A stretch of DNA of 64,000 bases, taken from Streptomyces ficellus. GTDB taxonomy: Bacteria > Actinomycetota > Actinomycetes > Streptomycetales > Streptomycetaceae. The notes below the pieces were generated by a model, which worked only from the letters and a program-made list of their open reading frames with translations, had not been told where the DNA came from and made no database searches. The translations under genes were made by a program, and so were the position numbers. Position 1 is the stretch's first letter. Each line of letters begins with the position of its first letter. Below are positions 1 to 10,255 of this stretch, in pieces. The DNA is taken from assembly GCF_030406405.1 (NCBI RefSeq), contig NZ_JAUEPL010000029.1:1-64000 (forward strand), given 5' to 3'.

Positions 1-1
1 G

Positions 2-1501
<1,500 letters not shown>

Positions 1502-1611
1502 GGCTGACCAGCCCCTTTCGCGAGCACTCAGTTGCGTGAGGGACACTTAACCACTGAGCTGTGCCGTGAGCACGGCAGCCCCGGTTTGTGTTGATCTTGG
1601 AGGAGCCACCC

Positions 1612-2106
1612 GTGGAGTTCGACGTCACCATCGAGATCCCGAAGGGGTCGCGGAACAAGTACGAGGTGGACCACGAGACCGGTCGTATCCGCCTGGACCG
1701 CCACCTCTTCACGTCGACCGTCTACCCGGCCGACTACGGCTTCGTCGAGGGCACCCTGGGTGAGGACGGTGACCCGCTGGACGCGCTGGTCCTGCTCGAC
1801 GAGCCGACCTTCCCCGGTGTCCTGGTCAAGTGCCGCGCCATCGGCATGTTCCGGATGACGGACGAGGCGGGCGGCGACGACAAGCTGCTGTGTGTGCCGG
1901 CGTCCGACCCGCGGGTGGAGCACCTGCGCGACATCCACCACGTGTCGGAGTTCGACCGCCTGGAGATCCAGCACTTCTTCGAGGTCTACAAGGACCTGGA
2001 GCCCGGCAAGTCGGTCGAGGGCGCGAACTGGGTCGGCCGCGCCGAGGCCGAGGCCGAGATCGAGGCGTCCTACAAGCGCCTGGAGGCGCACGGCGGCGCC
2101 CACTGA
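1612..2106 (+). CDS. ppa: Inorganic pyrophosphatase, soluble family I
   Basis: Cytoplasmic enzyme that hydrolyses pyrophosphate from biosynthetic reactions to two phosphates, using Mg2+. The 164-residue product has the normal length for the compact bacterial family I enzyme and carries the signature DGDPLD (Asp52, Asp54, Asp57) plus the conserved opening [19 protein letters not shown]. The GTG at 1612 is preferred over the longer ATG at 1588 because GGAGGAG sits just upstream (about 1598-1604) and homologues begin with MEFDVTIE. It is divergent from dacB, the usual Streptomyces arrangement. A strong hairpin follows the stop. A second pyrophosphate-consuming enzyme, the membrane pump HppA, is encoded near the other end of the window. 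Confidence 0.96.
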   Translation: MEFDVTIEIPKGSRNKYEVDHETGRIRLDRHLFTSTVYPADYGFVEGTLGEDGDPLDALVLLDEPTFPGVLVKCRAIGMFRMTDEAGGDDKLLCVPASDPRVEHLRDIHHVSEFDRLEIQHFFEVYKDLEPGKSVEGANWVGRAEAEAEIEASYKRLEAHGGAH

Positions 2107-2125
2107 CCTCCGGTCCTTCGGCCAC

Positions 2126-2160
2126 GACGGGCGGCGCACCTCACGGGTGCGCCGCCCGTC
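2126..2160 (+). terminator. Rho-independent-like hairpin after ppa
   Basis: Two perfect 14-base arms (2126-2139 and 2147-2160) enclose a 7-base loop, starting about 20 bases after the ppa stop. A short T/G-rich stretch follows. This is typical of high-GC terminators that lack a long T run. Confidence 0.75.
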
Positions 2161-2225
2161 GTTCGTGTGTGCCCATGGTCGTGCCCATACTGGGCAAACG
2201 GGCCGGAGGCAAACGGGCCGGGCGG

Positions 2226-2352
2226 GTCCGATGGCTCCAGTGGTTCCCACGGTTCAGATGGGTCGACGGGGTTCTGATGGGTCGCTCGGTTCTGATGGGT
2301 CCGGGGGGGTTCTGATGGTTCGCAGGGTTCAGGTGGTTCGGATGGTTCGATG
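2226..2352. repeat. Degenerate GGTTCTGATGGGTC-type short tandem repeats
   Basis: The interval between ppa and the exporter gene consists of imperfect units built on GGTTC(T/A)GATGG, recurring about every 20 bases right up to the next start codon. It is conspicuously less GC-rich than its neighbours. I see no gene in it; either strand translates only into low-complexity Gly/Ser/Asp or Glu/Pro/Ser strings. Confidence 0.6.
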
Positions 2353-4017
2353 GGAGTGAGGGCAAGCACAGTGGCGCCGGAGACGGGCGGTTTCGAGGAC
2401 CGCAAGCCTCAGTCCGACGAGGCACACAGCGCGTTCACGCCCCCGCCGGGCGTGGAGCAGCCCTCCGGGCCCGAGGAGGACCAGCCGACGTCGGAATTCG
2501 CCCTGCCGCGAGGGCTGGCGCCGGAGACGCCCGTCGAGCCGGAGGGTTCGGCGTTCGCGACGCCCTCGACGTACTCCACGAAGGAGTCCCCTCCCGCGTT
2601 CACGCCCGCGCAGGGCTTCCCGGCGGTCAGCCTGGCGAAGGACGCGCCGTGGCAGGACCGGATGCGCACGATGCTGCGGATGCCGGTCAGCGAGCGGCCG
2701 GTGCCGGAGCGGGTGCAGCGGCAGGACGACTCGGGGCCCGCCGTTCCCCGCGTACTGGACCTGACACTGCGTATCGGCGAGCTGCTGCTCGCGGGCGGCG
2801 AGGGAGCGGAGGACGTCGAAGCGGCGATGTTCGCGATCTGCCGTTCGTACGGGCTCGACCGCTGCGAGCCCACCGTGACCTTCACGCTGCTGTCGATCAC
2901 GTACCAGCCCTCGCTGGTGGACGACCCGGTGACGGCGAACCGGACCGTGCGGCGGCGCGGTACCGACTACACCCGGCTGGCGGCGGTCTACACGCTGGTC
3001 GCCGACATCAACTCCGAGGACTACGAGGTCTCCTTGGAGGAGGCCTACCGGCGCCTGGCGGAGATCCGCCGCAACCGGCACCCCTACCCCGGGTGGGTGC
3101 TCACCGTGGCGGCGGGCGGGCTCGCGGGCGCCGCCTCCATGCTGCTCGGCGGCGACATGGCCGTGTTCCTGGTGGCGGCGGCCGGCGCGATGCTGGGCGA
3201 CCGGCTGGCGTGGTTCTGCGCGGGGCGCGGGCTGCCTGAGTTCTACCAGTTCGCGGTGGCCGCGGTGCCGCCGGCCGCGATGGGTGTGGCGGTGAGCCTC
3301 CTCCACGCGGGGCTCCGGCCCTCCGCGGTGATCACGGGTGGGCTGTTCGCCCTGATCCCGGGGCGGGCGCTGGTGGCGGCCGTCCAGGACGGCCTGACCG
3401 GCTTCTACATCACCGCGTCGGCACGGCTCCTGGAGGTCGGGTACTTCTTCGTCGCCATCGTGGTGGGTGTGCTGTCGGTGCTGTACGGGGGTGTGCAGCT
3501 GGGCGCCAAGCTCAACCCCGAGGGGGTCCTCAACGCGGTCGAACGGCCAGTGATCCAGATCCTGGCCGCGGTGCTGCTCTCCGTGACGTTCGCGATCCTG
3601 CTCCAGACGGAACGTTCCACGGTGCTGTTCGTGGCGCTGAACGGCGCGGTGGCCTGGGTGATCTACGCCTCGATAGCCGTGACCGCGGGCGGGTCCACGG
3701 TGATGGCGACGGCGGTCGCGGCAGGGGTGGTGGGCCTGTTCGGGCAGCTGAGGGCGCGCTACGAGCACACCTCGTCGCTGCCGTACGTCACGGCGGCGAT
3801 CGGGCCGCTGCTGCCGGGTAGCGCCACGTACCTGGGGGTGCTGAACATCGCGCAGAACAACATGGACGCGGGCTTCACGTCCCTGGCGCGTGCGGCGGCG
3901 CTGGCGCTGGCCATCGCGATCGGGGTCAACCTCGGCGGTGAGATGGCCCGGCTGTTCATCCGCGCGCCGGGCTCGGCCGCGGGTCGCCGCGCGGCCAAGC
4001 GGACGCGCGGCTTCTGA
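2350..4017 (+). CDS. Threonine/serine exporter family membrane protein (ThrE-like)
   Basis: Integral membrane protein of the ThrE family, which combines a DUF1212-type half and a DUF3815-type half and is known for export of threonine and serine. The first ~130 residues are hydrophilic and Pro/Glu-rich. They are followed by a conserved segment beginning VLDLTLRIGELLLAGGEGAE, which includes the family's CEPTVTFT-like stretch, and then by about ten hydrophobic helices spanning residues ~240-540. The 555-residue length fits the actinobacterial members. The start is ambiguous: ATG 2350 has little upstream purine signal, whereas the in-frame GTG at 2371 is preceded by GGGAGTGAGGG and would give 548 residues. 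The actual substrate in this organism is inferred from family only. Confidence 0.85.
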   Translation: MGVRASTVAPETGGFEDRKPQSDEAHSAFTPPPGVEQPSGPEEDQPTSEFALPRGLAPETPVEPEGSAFATPSTYSTKESPPAFTPAQGFPAVSLAKDAPWQDRMRTMLRMPVSERPVPERVQRQDDSGPAVPRVLDLTLRIGELLLAGGEGAEDVEAAMFAICRSYGLDRCEPTVTFTLLSITYQPSLVDDPVTANRTVRRRGTDYTRLAAVYTLVADINSEDYEVSLEEAYRRLAEIRRNRHPYPGWVLTVAAGGLAGAASMLLGGDMAVFLVAAAGAMLGDRLAWFCAGRGLPEFYQFAVAAVPPAAMGVAVSLLHAGLRPSAVITGGLFALIPGRALVAAVQDGLTGFYITASARLLEVGYFFVAIVVGVLSVLYGGVQLGAKLNPEGVLNAVERPVIQILAAVLLSVTFAILLQTERSTVLFVALNGAVAWVIYASIAVTAGGSTVMATAVAAGVVGLFGQLRARYEHTSSLPYVTAAIGPLLPGSATYLGVLNIAQNNMDAGFTSLARAAALALAIAIGVNLGGEMARLFIRAPGSAAGRRAAKRTRGF

Positions 4018-4394
4018 ACCGGCGCGGCCCCGTCCCGGCCCCGGCGCCGCCCGCCCGCCGACTGGACCGGGGGCCGTCGCCGTCCCGAGGGGCGAGCGCC
4101 CGGGGCCGGTGCCGGCCCGCGTCAGGCCGCCGGGCGCCGCCGGGGCCGAGGGCGCTGCCGGGGCCGTCAGGCCCCCGGGCGTGCCGGGGCCAAGGGCGGT
4201 GCAGGCCCCGAGGGGCGAGCTCCAGGGCTGGTGTCGGGCGGTCAGGCCGCCGGGCTGCCGGGACCGAGGGCCGTCCCGGGGCCGAGGGCCGTACCCGAGG
4301 GGCGAGCGTCAGGGCCCGTGCAGGGTCGCGTCAGGCCCCCCGGCGTGCCGGGGCCGAGGGCCGTCCCGGGGCCGGGCGCTGCCGGGCCGGGGCG
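4018..4394. repeat. GC-rich degenerate repeat tract, no gene
   Basis: About 375 bases of almost pure G/C made of recurring modules such as CCGAGGGGCGAGC (near 4084, 4207 and 4294), GTCAGGCCGCCGGGC-like units (near 4120, 4165, 4240 and 4331) and CCGGGGCCGAGGGC. Third-position bias is lost and no reading frame looks coding on either strand. It lies between two convergent genes and may hinder transcription or simply be expanding simple sequence. Confidence 0.7.
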
Positions 4395-4811
4395 TCAGGT
4401 CGCTGGGCGCTGTGGGGGCGGGGGCGTCAGGCCGCCGCGGCGGCGGAGTACGGCGTAGCCGACGCCCAGGCCGATGGCGACCGGCCATTCGATGACGTCG
4501 GCGGCGCCCAGGACCCCGAGGCCGATGTAGACCGGCAGGCCGCGCTTGGCGGGCAGGACCTGGCGCGCGGCCGCGACCGGCAGCAGCGCCGCGTTCGCCG
4601 CGCCGCTCGCGACCCGGTCGAGAGAGGGCACCGTGAACGTGATCGTGCGCCCGCCCTCGTGCTTGTCGCTCTGTTCGGCCTTGCCGACCTTGTCGGTCTT
4701 GTCGCTCTTCGGGGACTGCGCGGAAGCCGGTTCCTTGGGCGCCCTGGTGCGCGACTCCGCCGGCTTGGTCGTCTTCGACGTGCGCTTGCGTGGTGATGAA
4801 GGGGTGGCCAC
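4395..4811 (-). CDS. Small Lys/Ser-rich protein with C-terminal membrane segments
   Basis: Unrecognised 138-residue protein. The N-terminal half is highly charged and disordered-looking, with many Lys, Ser, Glu and Asp. The middle segment TITFTVPSLDRVASGAANAALLPVA leads into two hydrophobic stretches (about residues 85-125), so the C-terminus is probably membrane associated. GTG 4811 was chosen because codon bias begins there and longer frames run into the AT-rich divergent promoter region. It is transcribed divergently from the giant P-type ATPase, an arrangement that suggests a linked role, but no function can be assigned. Coding status is supported by third-position GC bias. Confidence 0.65.
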   Translation of the reverse strand: MATPSSPRKRTSKTTKPAESRTRAPKEPASAQSPKSDKTDKVGKAEQSDKHEGGRTITFTVPSLDRVASGAANAALLPVAAARQVLPAKRGLPVYIGLGVLGAADVIEWPVAIGLGVGYAVLRRRGGLTPPPPQRPAT

Positions 4812-4916
4812 AGATCTCACATCCAAGGATGTGTTATGAGCTGATTGTCTATATTTCAGGGTATCCATTCCGGGACGGCTGAATCGGACGCGACGACCGA
4901 CCGGAGGCATCAGCCC

Positions 4917-7900
4917 ATGTCATCACCCATGTCATCGCTGCACAGCGCGCGCCTGCTGGCGCCCTCTCTGTTCGGGCCCATCGCCTCCGGCGTGACGTAC
5001 GGCGTCACGGCCGGTGTACGCGGCGCCGCCGGTGTCGCCGGGCAGCTCATCGGGCTGCCGCAGCGTGACGTGTGGTGGCGGCCCGGGCGGTGCTACATCG
5101 AGGTCCACGGGGTGCACGGGGTGGGCGGCGAACGGGTCGCCCGCCGTGTGGAGCGGTCGCTGGAAGGGCACCCCGGCGTGCTGTGGGCGCGGGTGAACGC
5201 CCCGTCCGAGCGCGTCGTCGTCGCCGTCGGCTCACCGCCGCCCGCCGAACGCGAGCTGGTCGCCCTGGTCAAGCGCGCCGAGGAGGCCCTCGGGGCGCAC
5301 CCGGACGAGTTCGACGAATGGTGCCCCGAGCCGCACCACCCCTGCGAAGGCCCCCGGACCCGCCAGTCCGTGCCCGCGCTGGCCGCCGACACCGTGGGGC
5401 TCGGCATCACGGCCGTACGGCGGCTGGCACCGTGGTTCCGGCTGCCGCCCGAGGTGGCGGCGGTCGTCGGCGCCCTCCAGCACCACCCGCAGCTGCGCCA
5501 TCTGGTCGCCGATCTCAGCAGCACCGAGCAGGCCGAGTCCCTCCTGCCCGTGGCCAGCGCCCTGACGCAGGGCGTCGCCACGCGCGGCGGCGGACTGGCC
5601 CTCGACGTACTCGAACGGGTCGCCCAGTGGCGGGAGGCCACCGCGGAACGCCAGGCGTGGACCGACGCCGAGCCCGGGCTGGTCCACGGACCCGAGGACG
5701 CCGAGGCCGAGCCGCTCGTCATCGACCGGGCCGGGCCGACGCCCAAGGACTCGATCGACCGGTACGCCGAGCGCGCCATGGCGGCGGGCCTGACGGCCGG
5801 GGCCCTCACGGTGCCCTTCGCGGGCTTCCGCCGCGGGCTGGCCGTCGCCCTGTCCGCCGTACCGAAGGCCACGGAGGCGGGGCGCGAGGGCTTCGCCACC
5901 CACCTGGGCAGGGCGCTCGCGCTGCGGGGCGTGGTGACCATGGACCGCGGCGCGCTGCGGCGGCTGGGGCAGGTGGACACCGTGGTCCTGGAGGAGGACG
6001 CGCTGCGCAGCGAGCGGTACGAGCCCGTGGACCTGGAACTGCTCAGCGGCGCCGACCCCGAGGCGACCGCCGAGCGGCTGTTCGCGCTGTTCGACGCGGA
6101 CGCGCCGCTGAGCGTGGTCCGCGACGACGACGGCTGGGTGCTGGGGCCGCTGGACGACCTGGAGCTGTCGGGCCGTACGGGACGCCAGGCGGAGGCGCGG
6201 CTGCGGCGCCGGGGCAGCGAGCGGGCGCTCGGCCTGGCCAAGGGGCGGCGCCTCCAGGCCGTCGCGGGCCTGGGCACCCAGACGGCGCCGGGCGCCGAAG
6301 CCGTCGCGGCGGCGGCGCGGCGGGCCGGGGCGCGGGTGGTGCTGGCCACGGACCGGGAGGCCCCGGCGTTCACGTTCGCCGACGCCATCGTCCCGGCGGG
6401 CCGCCGCCTGGTCGCCTCCGTACGCGGGCTCCAGGCCGATGGGGCGGTGATCCTGCTGGTGTCGGGCAACCGGCGGGCGCTGGGCGCGGCCGACTGCGGC
6501 GTCGGGGTGCACCGGGAGGGCGAGCCGCCGGCCTGGGGCGCCCACCTGATCGTCGGCGCCGACCTCGAAGCGGCGGGGATCATCGTGGACGCCGTGGGCA
6601 TGGCGGCGCGCGTGGACCGGGACAGTGCCGTGCTGGCCGCGGGCGGCAGCGGTGTCGGCGCGGTCGCGGCGCTCCAGGCCCCGCCGCCGCAGGCCACCGC
6701 GCGGGGCATGGCGGCCGGTACGACCGCCGGGGGCCTGGCGTTCTGCATGGGTGTCTGGCGCGCCCGGCAGCTCCTGGCACGGCCCCTCGCGCCGCCCGTC
6801 ACCACCGTGCCCTGGCACCTGATGCCCACCGACCGCGTGCTGGAGCGGCTGCGCACCGCCGCCGACGGCCTGACCCCTGACGAGGCGGCCGCACGCGGCG
6901 CCTCCACGAGCGGCACCGGTAACGAGCCCGCGCGGCTCACCCTGCCCTCGGCGTTCATCGAGGAGCTGGCCAACCCCCTGACCCCCGTCCTGGCCGGCGG
7001 CGCCGCCCTCGCCACCGCCGTGGGCTCGCGCACCGACGCCGGGCTCGTCGCCGCGATCACCGGCACCTCCGCGCTGATCGGCGGCTTCCAGCGGGTGCGG
7101 ACCGAACGCGCCCTGGAGGAGCTGTTCCGCCGCTCGGCCATCGGCGCGCGCGTACGCCGGGGAGGGCGCGAGCGGCTGGTGACGGCCGGGGACCTGGTGG
7201 AGGGCGACATCATCCTGCTGCGGCCCGAGGACGTCGTACCGGCGGACTGCCGGCTGCTGGAGGCGGAGGGCCTGGAGGTCGACGAGTCGTCGCTGACCGG
7301 CGAGTCGCTGGCCGTCCACAAGGACCCGGCCCCGGTGGTCGCCACGGACCTCACCGAGCGCCGTTCGATGGTGTACGAGGGCACCACCGTCTCCGCCGGC
7401 CGGGCCGTGGCCGTCGTGGTGGCGACCGGTTCGAGCACCGAGGTGGGGCGCAGCCTCGCCACCGCACGGCAGGCCGCGCCGGAGACCGGCGTGGAGGCCC
7501 GGCTCGCCTCGCTGACCCGCTCCAGCCTGCCCATCGCGCTCGGCTCGGCCAGCGCGGTGACCGCGGCGGGCCTGGCGCACGGGCGCCCCCTGGTCGACAA
7601 CCTGGCCTCGGCCGTGAACCTCGCCGTCGCCTCCGTACCGGAAGGGCTGCCCTTCCTGGTCAACGCCGCCCAGCTGGCCGCCGCGCGGCGCCTGGCCGAC
7701 GTCGGGGCGCTCGTCCGCAACCCGCGCACCATCGAGGCGCTGGGCCGCGCCGACGTCCTGTGCTTCGACAAGACCGGGACGCTGACGGAGGGCAAGCTCC
7801 AGCTCGCCGCCGTGAGCGACGGCGACGGCGCCGTGGCCCTCGACCAGCTGGACGCCCCGCGCAAGGAGGTGCTCGCCGCCGCGCTGCGGGCCACCCCGCC

Positions 7901-9425
7901 CGCCCGGCAGGCCGAGCCCATGGCCCACCAGACCGACCGCGCCGTGACCGCCGGCGCCCGCAGCGCCAAGGTCGGCGCCCGGCACGGGGCCGCGCGGTGG
8001 CGGCGGCTGGACACGCTGCCCTTCGAGCCGTCCCGCGCCTACCACGCCACGTCCGGCCACACCGGGCACGGCCTGCTGCTCAGCGTGAAGGGCGCCCCCG
8101 AGAACGTACTGGAGCGCTGTACGCGGCGCAGGGCGGCCGGCGACGCCGGGGAGGCGCCGCTCGACGGGGAAGGCCTGGAGCGGCTGACCGCCGAGGCGGA
8201 GCGGCTGGCGGGTGCCGGGCGCCGGGTGCTGGCGGTGGCGGAGCGCCGGATGGGCGCGGAGGAGGACCTCACCGACGAGAGCGTGCGGGACCTGGTGTTC
8301 CTGGGGTTCCTCACGCTCGCCGACCCGGTGCGGGCCGGGGCCGCCCCCGCGACCGCGCGGCTGCGGGAGGCGGGCGTGCACACCGTGATGCTCACCGGCG
8401 ACCACCCGGCCACCGCCGACGCCATCGCGTCCACGATCAGCGAGGTCACGGACCCGAAGGTCTGCACGGGCGCCGAGCTGGACGAGCTCGACGACGACCA
8501 GCTGGACGAGCTGCTGCCCACCGTGGACGTCATCGCCCGGTGCAGCCCGCACCACAAGGTCCGTATCGTCCAGGCGTACCAGCGCGTCGGCCGGGTCGTG
8601 GCGATGACCGGCGACGGCGCGAACGACGCCCCCGCCATCCGGCTCGCGGACATCGGCATCGCGCTGGGCCGCCGCGGCACCCCGGCCGCGACCGCCGCGG
8701 CGGACCTGGTCGTCAGCGACGACCGGCTGGAAACGATCGTCTCCGCGCTGATGGAGGGCCGGGCGATGTGGGCCTCGGTGCGGGCCGCGCTCGGCATCCT
8801 CATCGGCGGCAACCTGGGCGAGGTCACCTTCAGCGTGCTGATCTCCACGCTGACCGGCACCACACCGCTCAACGCCCGCCAGATCATGCTGGTCAACCTG
8901 CTCACCGACCTCGCGCCCTCGCTGGCGATCGCCGTGCGGGAGCCGACCGGCCAGGTCGGCAAGCGGCTGCTGGCCGAGGGGCCGAGCCGCTCCCTGGGCA
9001 GCGCGCTGACCCACGAGATGCTGCTGCGCGGCGCGATCACCGCGACCGGCGCCGGGCTGGCGTGGACCGGTGCGCGCCTGACCGGGCGGGGGAAGCGGGC
9101 GAGTACGGTCGCGCTGGCGGCGGTCGTCGGCACGCAGCTCGCCCAGACGCTCACCACCGGCGGCCTCGACCGCCATGTCCTGGCCGCGAGCCTCGGCTCG
9201 GCGGCGGTACTGGCCGCCGTCATCCAGACGCCCGGCGTCAGCCAGTTCTTCGGCTGCACGCCGCTGGGGCCGGTCGGCTGGGGCATCGCGCTGGGCGCGA
9301 TCACCACCGCGACGCTGCTCGGTACGGCCCTGTCCCCGCTCGTGCGCTCGCTGACCGAGGGTACGGAGGAGGGAGCCCAGCGGGAGGAGCAGGACGGGCA
9401 GAAGGAGCGGGACGGGGAGGAGTGA
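4917..9425 (+). CDS. Giant cation-transporting P-type ATPase (CtpI/CtpH-like)
   Basis: Membrane ATPase of 1502 residues, about twice the usual P-type length and similar in size to mycobacterial CtpI/CtpH. The ATP-driven core lies in the C-terminal two thirds: TGES actuator motif, phosphorylation motif DKTGTLTEG with Asp951, and hinge MTGDGANDAPAI, followed by C-terminal transmembrane helices. The long N-terminal half includes a small segment near residues 60-110 (CYIEVHGVHGVGGERVARRV) resembling a heavy-metal-associated fold without the CxxC pair, and a degenerate HAD-like stretch. ATG 4917 is preferred because GGAGG lies 11 bases upstream; it begins MSSPMSS. The ion transported cannot be read from the sequence. 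It faces the small Lys-rich gene across a divergent promoter and converges on dedA with a 3-base gap. Confidence 0.88.
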   Translation: MSSPMSSLHSARLLAPSLFGPIASGVTYGVTAGVRGAAGVAGQLIGLPQRDVWWRPGRCYIEVHGVHGVGGERVARRVERSLEGHPGVLWARVNAPSERVVVAVGSPPPAERELVALVKRAEEALGAHPDEFDEWCPEPHHPCEGPRTRQSVPALAADTVGLGITAVRRLAPWFRLPPEVAAVVGALQHHPQLRHLVADLSSTEQAESLLPVASALTQGVATRGGGLALDVLERVAQWREATAERQAWTDAEPGLVHGPEDAEAEPLVIDRAGPTPKDSIDRYAERAMAAGLTAGALTVPFAGFRRGLAVALSAVPKATEAGREGFATHLGRALALRGVVTMDRGALRRLGQVDTVVLEEDALRSERYEPVDLELLSGADPEATAERLFALFDADAPLSVVRDDDGWVLGPLDDLELSGRTGRQAEARLRRRGSERALGLAKGRRLQAVAGLGTQTAPGAEAVAAAARRAGARVVLATDREAPAFTFADAIVPAGRRLVASVRGLQADGAVILLVSGNRRALGAADCGVGVHREGEPPAWGAHLIVGADLEAAGIIVDAVGMAARVDRDSAVLAAGGSGVGAVAALQAPPPQATARGMAAGTTAGGLAFCMGVWRARQLLARPLAPPVTTVPWHLMPTDRVLERLRTAADGLTPDEAAARGASTSGTGNEPARLTLPSAFIEELANPLTPVLAGGAALATAVGSRTDAGLVAAITGTSALIGGFQRVRTERALEELFRRSAIGARVRRGGRERLVTAGDLVEGDIILLRPEDVVPADCRLLEAEGLEVDESSLTGESLAVHKDPAPVVATDLTERRSMVYEGTTVSAGRAVAVVVATGSSTEVGRSLATARQAAPETGVEARLASLTRSSLPIALGSASAVTAAGLAHGRPLVDNLASAVNLAVASVPEGLPFLVNAAQLAAARRLADVGALVRNPRTIEALGRADVLCFDKTGTLTEGKLQLAAVSDGDGAVALDQLDAPRKEVLAAALRATPPARQAEPMAHQTDRAVTAGARSAKVGARHGAARWRRLDTLPFEPSRAYHATSGHTGHGLLLSVKGAPENVLERCTRRRAAGDAGEAPLDGEGLERLTAEAERLAGAGRRVLAVAERRMGAEEDLTDESVRDLVFLGFLTLADPVRAGAAPATARLREAGVHTVMLTGDHPATADAIASTISEVTDPKVCTGAELDELDDDQLDELLPTVDVIARCSPHHKVRIVQAYQRVGRVVAMTGDGANDAPAIRLADIGIALGRRGTPAATAAADLVVSDDRLETIVSALMEGRAMWASVRAALGILIGGNLGEVTFSVLISTLTGTTPLNARQIMLVNLLTDLAPSLAIAVREPTGQVGKRLLAEGPSRSLGSALTHEMLLRGAITATGAGLAWTGARLTGRGKRASTVALAAVVGTQLAQTLTTGGLDRHVLAASLGSAAVLAAVIQTPGVSQFFGCTPLGPVGWGIALGAITTATLLGTALSPLVRSLTEGTEEGAQREEQDGQKERDGEE

Positions 9426-9428
9426 CCG

Positions 9429-10112
9429 TCAGCGCTTGGCGTGGCGCCCGCGCGGGGCCGCCGGCGTCCCTTCCTCGATCGCCGGCTGCTTCTTGCTCTG
9501 CGAGCGGGCGCGCAGGTATTCGATGACGATCGGGACGACCGAGATGAGCACGATGAGGATCAGGATCGCCTCGATGTGCTTGTGCACGAACGCGATCTTG
9601 CCCAGCGACGCCCCGAGCAGCGTCACACCGGCGCCCCACAGAACGCCGCCGATGATGTTGAAGGTGATGAACGAGCGGTAGTTCATCCGGCTCACACCGG
9701 CGATGATCGGCGTGAACGTGCGCACGATCGGTACGAAGCGGGCCAGGATCAGGGACTTGGGGCCGTGCTTCTCGAAGAAGTCATGGGCCTTCTCCACGTT
9801 CTCCTGCTTGAACAGGCGGGAGTCCGGCCGCTTGAAGAGGGCCGGGCCGACCTTGCGGCCGAAGAGGTAGCCGACCTGGTCGCCGATGATCGCGGACAGC
9901 ACGATCAGGGTGCAGACCAGCCACAGCGGCGTCTTCAGCACACCGGTGGTGACCAGCAGGCCCGTGGTGAACAGCAGCGAGTCACCGGGCAGGAAGAAAC
10001 CGATCAGCAGTCCGGACTCGGCGAAGACGATGACCAGGACGCCGATGAGGCCGAAGGTCTCGATGAGATAGTCCGGGTCCAGCCAGCTCGGTCCGAGCGC
10101 AAGCGTATTCAC
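9429..10112 (-). CDS. DedA family integral membrane protein
   Basis: A 227-residue polytopic membrane protein of the DedA/SNARE-associated superfamily, implicated in lipid-carrier or phospholipid flipping and in maintenance of membrane potential. Visible hallmarks are FAESGLLIGFFLPGDSLLF near the N-terminus, GRKVGP, and the signature RFVPIVRTFTPIIAG with its two arginines and two prolines. GTG 10112 is preferred because AGGAG lies about 12 bases upstream; upstream in-frame residues are low-complexity. The C-terminus is basic and cytoplasmic-looking (RGRHAKR). The precise substrate is not inferable. Confidence 0.9.
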   Translation of the reverse strand: MNTLALGPSWLDPDYLIETFGLIGVLVIVFAESGLLIGFFLPGDSLLFTTGLLVTTGVLKTPLWLVCTLIVLSAIIGDQVGYLFGRKVGPALFKRPDSRLFKQENVEKAHDFFEKHGPKSLILARFVPIVRTFTPIIAGVSRMNYRSFITFNIIGGVLWGAGVTLLGASLGKIAFVHKHIEAILILIVLISVVPIVIEYLRARSQSKKQPAIEEGTPAAPRGRHAKR

Positions 10113-10255
10113 GGGTTCCGGGGCTCCTGGGTCGGTGGGCGGGGGACGGCTGCCCAAAGCTATCAACGCTTCCCCTCCCGCACCCGTTCCACGCCCTCCT
10201 TGGCCCTCTGCCCGGCGCCTCGCGCCCCGTCCCGAGGCGCCGGGCAGTGTTCCCG

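Noticed and set aside
5232-9176. Very long minus-strand open frame (about 1300 codons) opposite the P-type ATPase
   Set aside because: It is a shadow of a high-GC gene: composition is Arg/Gly/Pro/His-rich without domains, and the plus strand has all P-type motifs.
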